From Candidatus Methanoperedentaceae archaeon GB37 (lineage in GTDB: Archaea; Halobacteriota; Methanosarcinia; Methanosarcinales; EX4572-44), in NCBI GenBank assembly GCA_905171695.1, contig LR991653.1:1846150-1910149 (forward strand): a stretch of DNA of 64,000 nucleotides, given 5' to 3'. Of this stretch, positions 26,418 to 34,420 are shown piece after piece (within the stretch, counting starts at the first letter, position 1; every line of letters starts with the position of its first letter). The notes under the pieces are model-generated. The model had not been told where the DNA came from, searched no databases, and saw only the letters and a program-made list of their open reading frames with translations. The position numbers and the translations under genes are program-made.

Positions 26418-28220
26418 ATGTATGGCTGGACTGGAAGACTGCTTCGAGTGAATCTCTCGACAGGTGATGTGAAGAGTGAGGATGTTTCAAAGGAAGTGCT
26501 GGAGGATTACATTGGTGGCAGTGGTCTTGGCGCCAAGATATTCAATGATGAGGTACCGGCAGATGTAGAGCCGCTCTCGCCAGAGAATAAGATCCTCTTC
26601 ATGACAGGTCCTCTCACAGGGACGCTTGCGCCGACTGGTGGGCGATACATGGTGATCACGAAGTCTCCTCTCACCGGTATCTGGCTTGAGACAAACTCTG
26701 GTGGAGAGTGGGGTGCTGAACTCAAATTCGCAGGATATGATGGCGTTATCGTTGAAGGAAGGGCAAAGGACCCTGTTTATCTTGAGATACTTGACGATGA
26801 GGTATCGTTGAGAGATGCATCAGAGCTCTGGGGCAAGACTGTTAGCGAGACAACGAGTGCATTGAAGGATGCCGTTGGCGATGACGACTCGAAGGTGCTT
26901 GCCATAGGTCCTGCTGGTGAGAATGGTGTCCTGATGGCATGCGTGGTTAACGAGCTTGGAAGGGCTGCTGGTAGAGGCGGTAGTGGCGCAGTGATGGGTT
27001 CAAAGAACCTGAAAGCCATTCTTGTCAGGGGCACCGGGAGTGTTAAGGTTGCAAAACCGGGGGAGTTCAAAGACGCTGTGATGAGATCTCTTAAGACCTT
27101 GAGAGAGAATCCCGTCTCAGGAGAGGCGCTTACCACCTATGGCACTGCTGTACTGGTGAATATCATCAACGAAAACGGGATTCTGCCCACTCGAAACTTC
27201 TCGACCGGGGTCTTTGAAGGAGCGGAGAAGATCTCTGGCGAGGAGATGGCAGCAACCATCTTAAAGAAGAAGACGGCGTGCTTTGCCTGTCCGATTGCCT
27301 GCGGACGTTACTGCAGCGTGAAAGGAGAGTTTGAAGTCGAGGGCGAGGGACCCGAATACGAGACGGTATGGGCATTTGGTGCGCAGTGCGGAGTCGACGA
27401 TCTCGCCGCGATAACGAAGGCAAATCACCTCTGCAACGAGTACGGGATTGACACCATCTCGATGGGCAACACGATCGGGTGTGCAATGGAAGCCTTTGAG
27501 CGCGGCCTTCTCAGAGAGACAAGTGGGCTCACCCTCAACTTTGGAAACGCAGGGGGAATGGTCAAAGCAGTCGAACTCACAGGCAGAAAAGAGGGCGTTG
27601 GAGAGGTTCTTGCCCTCGGATCAAAGCGGCTTGCAGCCAAACTTGGCGAACCCGGGCTATCTATGAGTGTCAAAGGCTTAGAACTTCCAGCCTATGACCC
27701 CAGAGGTGTGAAGGGTCAGGGACTCGCGTATGCCACGTCCAACCGGGGCGGATGCCACGTGCAGGCGTACATGATCTCACCAGAGATACTTGGACTTCCA
27801 GAAAAGCTTGACAGACTCACAACCGAGGGAAAGCCTGCATTCGTGAAGATGCTCCAAGACTTCGTCTGCATGATAAACGCACTCGGCATGTGCGAGTTCA
27901 GCGGATTTGCCCTTGGTGCAGAGAACTATGTAGAACTCCTATCAACCGCAACAGGCACCGAGTACAGCGTGGAACGGTTCATGAAGACAGGCGAGCGATT
28001 ATTCAACCTCAAGCGAGTGATAAACATCGCGATGGGCGTTAGCCGAGAGGACGATACACTCCCAGAGCGCCTCTTAAAGACTCCAATGCCAGAAGGACCG
28101 GTCGCAGGGCAGTTAGCAGAGACCGAAGAGATGATAGACGAGTACTACAGAGAACGGGGCTGGAACACGAACGGAGTGCCAACCGACGAGAAACTGAGCG
28201 AGCTCGGGCTTTCGAGATGA
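26418..28220 (+). CDS. aor: Tungsten-containing aldehyde:ferredoxin oxidoreductase
   Basis: Oxidises aldehydes to acids (or the reverse with strong reductant) using a bis-tungstopterin and a [4Fe-4S] cluster. The 600 aa start MYGWTGRLLRVNLSTGDV, with GPLTGTLAPTGGRYM and WLETNSGGEWGAELKFAGYD in the pterin-binding N-terminal domain. The cluster cysteines are in CFACPIACGRYC (about residues 290-301), with a late cysteine in LGMCEFSGFAL. Length and order fit the AOR family; the aldehyde used is unknown. It overlaps the FrhB-like gene by ATGA, is preceded by the ferredoxin, and sits beside the tungstate transporter. Confidence 0.94.
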   Translation: MYGWTGRLLRVNLSTGDVKSEDVSKEVLEDYIGGSGLGAKIFNDEVPADVEPLSPENKILFMTGPLTGTLAPTGGRYMVITKSPLTGIWLETNSGGEWGAELKFAGYDGVIVEGRAKDPVYLEILDDEVSLRDASELWGKTVSETTSALKDAVGDDDSKVLAIGPAGENGVLMACVVNELGRAAGRGGSGAVMGSKNLKAILVRGTGSVKVAKPGEFKDAVMRSLKTLRENPVSGEALTTYGTAVLVNIINENGILPTRNFSTGVFEGAEKISGEEMAATILKKKTACFACPIACGRYCSVKGEFEVEGEGPEYETVWAFGAQCGVDDLAAITKANHLCNEYGIDTISMGNTIGCAMEAFERGLLRETSGLTLNFGNAGGMVKAVELTGRKEGVGEVLALGSKRLAAKLGEPGLSMSVKGLELPAYDPRGVKGQGLAYATSNRGGCHVQAYMISPEILGLPEKLDRLTTEGKPAFVKMLQDFVCMINALGMCEFSGFALGAENYVELLSTATGTEYSVERFMKTGERLFNLKRVINIAMGVSREDDTLPERLLKTPMPEGPVAGQLAETEEMIDEYYRERGWNTNGVPTDEKLSELGLSR

Positions 28221-29251
28221 ACGGGCTGATAGAACTCGAGAGAGAGGTAATATCTACTGGCAGGTGCACGGGTTGCGGAGCGTGCACCACCTTCTGCCCA
28301 CGGATGAAGAAGACTCGCGCTCTACCGAACGCACAGACCATAAGAGGACTCTTCAGAGGAGAGAGAACCCGTGTGAACTGCGATGAGTGCGAGACCTGCT
28401 ACAACGTCTGCCCAGCATCACCCAGCCTCGATAGAAGCCTCCTCAAAGAAGAGACAATCGGAGATACGATCCCACTCTTCCTTGCAGGACAGATCACAGA
28501 CAAGAGACTGCACGAACTCTCACACGACGGAGGCATAGCAACGGCGATCACAGAATACCTGCTCTCAAAGGGAGAGAGAGTCGCCGTCACAGTGGAAGAC
28601 AGAAGATACCCCTTGAAGACACTCCACACCACCCTTAGAGCACCAGGTGAAGCAACGAGCGCCGCAGGAACCCGATACGGAACAACGCCAAACACACTAT
28701 CGCTTCGTGAAGACCCGGCGTGCTTCATCGGACTCGGATGCCACATAACAGCGATTCGCCGCGCCGAATCGAAAGGACTGATTAAACCACCACTCCTGAT
28801 CGGACTATTCTGCATGAGAAACATCAACTACCAGAACCTCCTGAAACTACTCGGAAAAAAGGGCGTGAAGCGCGAAGACGTGAGAGAGATCCGGATCGAA
28901 GAGAACCATGTGAAGATCAAGAGAAGAGGAGACCCAGATAGCGATCTCGCAGTCTCACTCGAAGAGGTGAGAGACCTCTTCAGAGACGAGTGCAGATTCT
29001 GCCCAGACTTCACAGCAGAACTTGCCGACATCTCGATCGGATCAACCGGAACACCAGACGGATGGTCAACCATCATAATACGAACACGACGCGGAAGAGA
29101 ACTGATAGAGAGACTCGTTGAGAGCGGGGCGATCAGAACCACCGACACGGTCAATAGAGACGCGATAGAAAGATTAGCCAAACTCAAAATCCAAGAATCA
29201 GAAAAACCCGCAGCCCCTACTTCTCCAGGACGTGAACCGCTGTCGCCTTGA
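28217..29251 (+). CDS. FrhB/FdhB-family F420-linked iron-sulfur flavoprotein
   Basis: A 344-aa protein related to the beta subunit of F420-reducing hydrogenase. The N-terminal two-cluster ferredoxin part has CTGCGACTTFCP (about residues 17-28) and CDECETCYNVCP. The FrhB core includes LSHDGGIATAITEYLL, FIGLGCHITAIRRAE and CRFCPDFTAELADISIG. FrhB proteins bind FAD and exchange electrons with F420. Translational coupling to AOR (ATGA) suggests an aldehyde oxidoreductase linked to F420. The last 35 bases overlap the convergent wtpC gene. Confidence 0.87.
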   Translation: MNGLIELEREVISTGRCTGCGACTTFCPRMKKTRALPNAQTIRGLFRGERTRVNCDECETCYNVCPASPSLDRSLLKEETIGDTIPLFLAGQITDKRLHELSHDGGIATAITEYLLSKGERVAVTVEDRRYPLKTLHTTLRAPGEATSAAGTRYGTTPNTLSLREDPACFIGLGCHITAIRRAESKGLIKPPLLIGLFCMRNINYQNLLKLLGKKGVKREDVREIRIEENHVKIKRRGDPDSDLAVSLEEVRDLFRDECRFCPDFTAELADISIGSTGTPDGWSTIIIRTRRGRELIERLVESGAIRTTDTVNRDAIERLAKLKIQESEKPAAPTSPGREPLSP

Positions 29252-30269
29252 AGGAGGCGTAAACCTCTGCACCTCTGTCAAGTCCAAGTTCTTCTGCTGA
29301 TCGCCTGCTTGTCAGTGCAACAAGTCCAGAATCAAGCTCTATTCTGACCACTGCCCCGAGATTCATGATTTTCTCTATTTTTGCCTCTATATTGTTTCTT
29401 GCACTCGTCTTCTGTGAGACTTTTGATATCGTGATCTCTTCGGGTCGTAGAAAAGCGTTGACTCTGGAGCCAACCTCCAGGTCAGTGAGAGCAGATATCT
29501 CGATACCTCCAATGTCTATGATTGAGAGCCCATCATCTACCTCTGATATAATGCCTTCAAGTATATTCTCAACCCCGAGAAACTCTGCAATCTTCTCGTT
29601 TAAGGGTTTATTGAAGACTTCACGAACCCCTCCGACCTGAACGATCCTGCCTTCCATCATGACGCCGATCCGATCTGCCATCACCATTGCCTCTGTCTGG
29701 TCGTGGGTCACATGAACCATCGTTACGCCTGACTCCCTGTGGATCTTCTTCAGCTCATCCTGCATCCTCTGCTTTGTTCGTAGATCGAGCGCGCTGAACG
29801 GCTCATCCATTAGTAGGAGATCTGGTTTCAGGATGAGTGCTCTTGCGATCGCGGTCTTCTGACGCTCGCCGCCTGAGAGGGTATCTGGATAGCGATCTTT
29901 GAGGTCTTCAATTCCAAGTAGCTCCATCATCTCCAATGCAGATCTTTCGATCTCTTCTTCTGGAAGTTTTTTAACCCTTTGCCCAAATTCTATGTTCTCA
30001 CGGACCGTGAGATGGGGAAAGAGCGCGTAATCCTGATATACAAACCCAACCCCCCGCTCTTCAGGCGCAAGATCTGTCACATTCACCCCATCGATCCAGA
30101 TCTTACCCCCATCCGGTAGATAGAATCCTGCTATGAGTTCAAGAAGAAGTGTCTTTCCAGACCCGGTTGGGCCAAGTATTACGAAGTACTCGCCTCGATC
30201 GATCGCGAGGTTGACATCCTCTATCCTGAACTCTCTCCAGCTTCGCTCAAGATCTCTTATCCTGATCAT
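29217..30269 (-). CDS. wtpC: Tungstate/molybdate ABC transporter ATPase
   Basis: The ATP-binding subunit of the WtpABC/ModABC importer. The Walker A GPTGSGKTLLLELIAG is near residue 30, with the LSGGERQKTAIARAL signature, Walker B LLMDEPFSALD and H-loop VTHDQTEAMVMAD. A C-terminal TOBE-like oxyanion-binding domain follows (NNIEAKIEKIMNLGAVVRIE). The start at 30269 has GGAGGAGG upstream and overlaps wtpB by ATGA. It lies tail-to-tail with the FrhB-like gene. It is separated from the binding protein gene by a three-gene insertion. Confidence 0.92.
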   Translation of the reverse strand: MIRIRDLERSWREFRIEDVNLAIDRGEYFVILGPTGSGKTLLLELIAGFYLPDGGKIWIDGVNVTDLAPEERGVGFVYQDYALFPHLTVRENIEFGQRVKKLPEEEIERSALEMMELLGIEDLKDRYPDTLSGGERQKTAIARALILKPDLLLMDEPFSALDLRTKQRMQDELKKIHRESGVTMVHVTHDQTEAMVMADRIGVMMEGRIVQVGGVREVFNKPLNEKIAEFLGVENILEGIISEVDDGLSIIDIGGIEISALTDLEVGSRVNAFLRPEEITISKVSQKTSARNNIEAKIEKIMNLGAVVRIELDSGLVALTSRRSAEELGLDRGAEVYASFKATAVHVLEK

Positions 30270-31081
30270 CGCTTCCTCCTCCATTCAGGGAGTCTGAGGA
30301 GTGTGAAGAGTACGAGACAGATCACGACAAAGAGGATCGCAATCGGCCTTGAACTCGATAAGCCATACGAGGTGAAGCGTTCGTATATCAGGATAGGGGC
30401 AGACCGCGGGAAGTACGCTACGATGAGGACCGCTGAGAACTCACTTATCCCCCGCGCCCAGGCAAGGATGCAGCCATTGTAGATCGATGAGAATGCAAGC
30501 GGGAACGAGACCCTCCTGAACGTTTGCCAGGGAGACGCCCCAAGCGAGCGCGAGACATTCTCCAACCGCTCATCCACACTCCTGAACCCCTCCCTCGCAG
30601 TATCAACAAGATACGGCAGGCTCATGAAGAGCATCGCAAGCACAATCCCGGAGAACGCATCGACAAGCGTGACACCAAGCATATCAAACGGTGCACCGAT
30701 CACCCCAGAGCGCATCAAAACCCCATAGAGTGCAATCCCGGCAACAACATGCGGTATCATCATGGGAATATCAATTATCCCCTCTACAAGGCTCTTCCCA
30801 GGGAAATTCCTCCGTGCAAGAAGATAAGCCAGCGGAACACCGAACGTGAATGCAATGAGCGTGGAACACGTCGTGGCAGCGATACTCACCCCGATTGCAG
30901 TCAGAACCACAGGATCCCTTGCAGCACTAAAAAGAGCAGGGAGGTCTTCTGTCTGCCTGTAGAACATATCAAGAAGGGTGATAGTGATAAAAAGGACGAG
31001 AACGAGACCCATGGCTGTGAATAGGAGAAATAGAGTTCCTCCTTTCGGTTTTTTGATGAGGTTCAGTGGATTTGATGGCAT
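30266..31081 (-). CDS. wtpB: Tungstate/molybdate ABC transporter permease
   Basis: A 271-aa inner-membrane permease with about six membrane segments. The cytoplasmic EAA-type loop that contacts the ATPase reads ENVSRSLGASPWQTFRRVSF (about residues 174-193), and LARRNFPGKSLVEGIIDIPM precedes a membrane segment. It is coupled to wtpC by ATGA. The expected upstream partner wtpA is 5.3 kb away on the same strand, beyond the TGT-HerA-NurA genes. Confidence 0.92.
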   Translation of the reverse strand: MPSNPLNLIKKPKGGTLFLLFTAMGLVLVLFITITLLDMFYRQTEDLPALFSAARDPVVLTAIGVSIAATTCSTLIAFTFGVPLAYLLARRNFPGKSLVEGIIDIPMMIPHVVAGIALYGVLMRSGVIGAPFDMLGVTLVDAFSGIVLAMLFMSLPYLVDTAREGFRSVDERLENVSRSLGASPWQTFRRVSFPLAFSSIYNGCILAWARGISEFSAVLIVAYFPRSAPILIYERFTSYGLSSSRPIAILFVVICLVLFTLLRLPEWRRKR

Positions 31082-31146
31082 TTTAGGATCCTATTATATC
31101 TGTGAAGAGGCAAACCATGCATCTTCTGTTACATGAAGTGGTGACA

Positions 31147-32592
31147 TCATCTATCCTGCATCTCAATAGAATTAATCCATTTCTTTGTCCTGGACAGTTT
31201 CTCGCCAATTCTTCCTGATGCATACTCTATTGGAACTTTGAAATCAAAATCTTCAATGGTCAAACAATAATTTTTGCCCATACTGACGAAAATCTCTTTA
31301 AACTTCTTATTACTCAAAAAGTTATCGAGTTTCTTTTCTATATCATGTTTCAATTCTTTGGCACGATCTCCAGTCATTTTTTGATCGTATTTCTCTATAA
31401 GATCATGAGACCCCAATAGTCCATATTTTGCTGAAATTATTAAAATATATATGTTTTTCGGTAATCTTCTTTCTCGATGCATCTTTTTAATAACTCTAAA
31501 AGTAGAGCCATCATAAAGCTCAATTGCTGAGGCCGGGTTGGAAATATCCGCCTTTTTTTGAGAGCAACTAATGATTAGAAGATAATCTCTAAACAGAGAA
31601 AAAATATTATTATCTAAATATGCTCTTATTTGCTTAAATCTATATTCTCTTTTTGTCTCTTTATCCATGTACAGGAGTTTTTCAAACGTTTGAAGTTTCG
31701 AAGAATATTCTTCAGCTATTTTTGGTGCAATTCTTTTCCTTATATTAAGAATCTTCACATCTAATTCAAATCTCTCTTTTTCTGTTTTCTTCTTTAGTTC
31801 TATGTTTTTTTCCAATTTTTTTAGCTCTTCTCTTCTCCTTAGTAACTTTTCCAATTCCATATTTTTTATTTCCTTCTCAAACTGTGCCAAATCTCTATTT
31901 AGATCCTCTATCCATATTTCTGGAGTTTTATAATTAAATATCCAGCCCTTATAATCTCCACCAAACACCCCGAACTCCTCAAATAAAGCATGTCTTCTAG
32001 GACTATAACATCCCAGCATAAAAAGCCAATCCCTTCTATAGTTACTCCTTATCTCTGCCAATACATCTCTAAGAAAGTTTTCATCTTTCACCCGTACATA
32101 TCTTGCGCTATTAATATTCTTTTTAAGCAGACCACCAACGGCAATGTGATCAAAGCCCAATGATTTTAGATTATCGTAACATTCCAGGTAATCTTCCGTG
32201 GTGTTGCCCTGAGCCACACCAACCAACTTAAATGGATACTCTCCTTTCTCATAAATTTCTATCGCACTTTCAGCACTTTCAATCGTTCTCTCTTTATCCT
32301 TTAGAAAATCTATCATTATACCGTATTCTGCACTCATTCTTTTATAAATCGAAAATAGATTTTCGTAATCTAATCTACAGCCATTCTTTGAAAAAACACC
32401 TGAATCAGCCATTTTAACAATATTATCGGAACAAAAATTTTTAAATAATTCTTGAAATCTTTTTGTTGTATTTGCATGTCCCATCAACCCAAAAACTCCA
32501 TTTTGATTGTTTATCTCGCAATATTCGAGAATTCTTAGAGACATCGGCCTATCCACAACAAAAAAAGGAATTGGATGAGTTTCAGATCTCAT
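31147..32592 (-). CDS. TGT-like (DpdA-like) transglycosylase fused to DUF6884-like domain
   Basis: A 481-aa two-domain protein. Residues about 5-225 follow the tRNA-guanine transglycosylase barrel: MADSGVFSKNG (Asp63, the base-recognition Asp position), IMIDFLKD (Asp95), VGVAQGN (Gln128) and HIAVGGL. FGVFGGDYKGW carries Asp213 at the place of the catalytic nucleophile. The TGT zinc motif (CxCxxC) and an archaeal PUA domain are absent. A charged coiled coil (about 230-290) leads to a DUF6884-like domain with IISCSQKK (340-347), ELYDGSTFRV and ISAKYGLLG. Its stop-side neighbour is wtpB; HerA ends two bases before its start. The likely role is 7-deazaguanine exchange into DNA rather than tRNA, by analogy with DpdA; this is inference. 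Confidence 0.75.
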   Translation of the reverse strand: MRSETHPIPFFVVDRPMSLRILEYCEINNQNGVFGLMGHANTTKRFQELFKNFCSDNIVKMADSGVFSKNGCRLDYENLFSIYKRMSAEYGIMIDFLKDKERTIESAESAIEIYEKGEYPFKLVGVAQGNTTEDYLECYDNLKSLGFDHIAVGGLLKKNINSARYVRVKDENFLRDVLAEIRSNYRRDWLFMLGCYSPRRHALFEEFGVFGGDYKGWIFNYKTPEIWIEDLNRDLAQFEKEIKNMELEKLLRRREELKKLEKNIELKKKTEKERFELDVKILNIRKRIAPKIAEEYSSKLQTFEKLLYMDKETKREYRFKQIRAYLDNNIFSLFRDYLLIISCSQKKADISNPASAIELYDGSTFRVIKKMHRERRLPKNIYILIISAKYGLLGSHDLIEKYDQKMTGDRAKELKHDIEKKLDNFLSNKKFKEIFVSMGKNYCLTIEDFDFKVPIEYASGRIGEKLSRTKKWINSIEMQDR

Positions 32593-32593
32593 A

Positions 32594-34411
32594 CTATTCT
32601 ATATACTCCTCTAAAAACTTTTTCATTCGTTCTTCAGCATTCGGTGCCTGAATTGGGATGGGCATATCAATTCCAGTTGCCTCGTGGCTGACCAAAAGCC
32701 ACTGCCCTTTCTGGAATTTGAAGGTCTGAGTGAATTGATCTGGCGATAACGAAAAAGCCTCTCCAACCACTTCCCTATCATATTTTCTTGGCAGTTTGCT
32801 GATAAGATAAGTGTGAAGTTGCCCCATTATATTTGTATCCAAATAAGCGCTCCTTTGAGTGGCGATTCCAACGCCGATGCCAAACTTTCGCCCTCTTCTC
32901 GTAAGAGTTTCTATAATCGATTTAGATACTTTTTCAGTATCCGAACGTGGAGTACCTGGTATAAATTGATCCGCCTCGTCAAAAATAAGTAATATCAATG
33001 GTGAAATCGTCCCTTTTACTCTCCTATGCCAAAATGAGTATCGCCCCAGATCATAAGCAAAACGCCTTACTTTATTGGGATCATGAGATATAACTAAATA
33101 TATACTCGATTTGCTTTCATCGTTCAAGTCATTAATTATATCGTGGATACTGATCTTTGCATTTTCACTGATCTGTGTTTTATCGCTTTCAACAATTTGC
33201 TTTAAAGGTTCTACCAGGTTATATCGGATGCTTTCTTTAAGATCTGACTCATTGAGTACTTCTGTTACAGATGCTATAGGCTGAGAACGAAATTCACCAA
33301 ATCCTAATTTCTCTATGAATTCTTGAGCGAGTTCTGGAGTGAGTTCATCTTTAAAGTGGCTACCGAATACATCATTTTTCATTTTATTTAATTTACCTAT
33401 CTTTGTGGGACCAAAGCGCCCCTCTACCTTTGACCAAATTTCATTTAAGAAGTCTTCTACTGTTCTTGTGAATACCTCTTCAAAGATTTTAATTCCTTCA
33501 TTTTGGAGTATCTGTTTGATCAATGGCTTAAATTTTATTTTTTCTCCCTTCAATCCCTTGGGAAGAAGAATATTTTTTAGAAAAATATTGACTGCAAAAT
33601 CTAATTTATCGACAGATGGCTTATTAACGTAATCAAAAACAGGTTTCATAAGCGTCTTTTCGCCCAAACAAATTATTTTTCCATCATGGGTTAATATTTG
33701 GTCAGCCAATAATCCAGTATATTCGTCCATTAAATCGAACAGAACGATTTTGATGGGTTCATCAACCGAGAGTAAATTGCTTACTAAAGTACTTGTTAGA
33801 TTGCTCTTACCGACGCCCGTAAAACCGAATATGCCAAAATGTGTCTTAATCAGGTCTTCTACCCGAACATAGACTTTTACGCTCTTATCCCGAATCAAAT
33901 CGCCAATTTCGATAACAGTCTCAATATCTTTATCAATTCCTCGATTAAAGATCTGTCCTGTCATCTCTGAAGTAAGGACATAAACGTCCTTTCCGACCAT
34001 TGCCATCGACGATTCCTGGTTGACGTAACCACTTTCATCACATTCCAGGTTGGTAGGAATTGCCTCACAGATAATTTTCGTTGTATCCTCATAAGATTCT
34101 GTTTCCTGCTCCGTCCAATCAGCAGAAGCGCTCTTTGCAGCCTGCATCACAAAACCGGGATATCCTTTCAGATCTCTTATGTCAGTTCCGAGAGCATAAT
34201 GAATCGGCATTACAGTTACTAACTGGAGAATACTGTATCTGATTCCACCCGGATCGGTGGCAAAATTAGGTGCAGCGACCAGGTCTCCTTCATGGAGGTC
34301 ATTCATCAATCTTCTTGTGTAATCAAACCAGATTGTGTATTTAAACCGCGTGTTTTGGTCTGCTTCTGCCCATAACAGCCGTCCAACAACGTTATCTCTA
34401 AAATTGTCCAT
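32594..34411 (-). CDS. herA: HerA-like hexameric ATPase/translocase
   Basis: A 605-aa HerA/FtsK-type ATPase. An N-terminal HAS-barrel-like region (about 1-185) precedes Walker A GFTGVGKS (196-203). A long helical insertion (about 270-410) separates it from Walker B LILLIFDEAD (472-481) and the GIATQRSAYLD sensor region (about 516-526). HerA pumps DNA and works with NurA nuclease in end resection or in defence. It starts nine bases after the nurA gene and ends one base before the TGT-like gene, so all three are one transcript. Base composition is AT-richer than the flanking wtp genes. Confidence 0.9.
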   Translation of the reverse strand: MDNFRDNVVGRLLWAEADQNTRFKYTIWFDYTRRLMNDLHEGDLVAAPNFATDPGGIRYSILQLVTVMPIHYALGTDIRDLKGYPGFVMQAAKSASADWTEQETESYEDTTKIICEAIPTNLECDESGYVNQESSMAMVGKDVYVLTSEMTGQIFNRGIDKDIETVIEIGDLIRDKSVKVYVRVEDLIKTHFGIFGFTGVGKSNLTSTLVSNLLSVDEPIKIVLFDLMDEYTGLLADQILTHDGKIICLGEKTLMKPVFDYVNKPSVDKLDFAVNIFLKNILLPKGLKGEKIKFKPLIKQILQNEGIKIFEEVFTRTVEDFLNEIWSKVEGRFGPTKIGKLNKMKNDVFGSHFKDELTPELAQEFIEKLGFGEFRSQPIASVTEVLNESDLKESIRYNLVEPLKQIVESDKTQISENAKISIHDIINDLNDESKSSIYLVISHDPNKVRRFAYDLGRYSFWHRRVKGTISPLILLIFDEADQFIPGTPRSDTEKVSKSIIETLTRRGRKFGIGVGIATQRSAYLDTNIMGQLHTYLISKLPRKYDREVVGEAFSLSPDQFTQTFKFQKGQWLLVSHEATGIDMPIPIQAPNAEERMKKFLEEYIE

Positions 34412-34420
34412 CTCACCACC

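Noticed and set aside
31147..32592. Ordinary archaeosine tRNA-guanine transglycosylase (tgtA)
   Set aside because: The PUA and zinc elements are missing, a DUF6884-like domain is fused, and the gene sits with HerA and NurA instead of tRNA genes; tRNA activity cannot be fully excluded.
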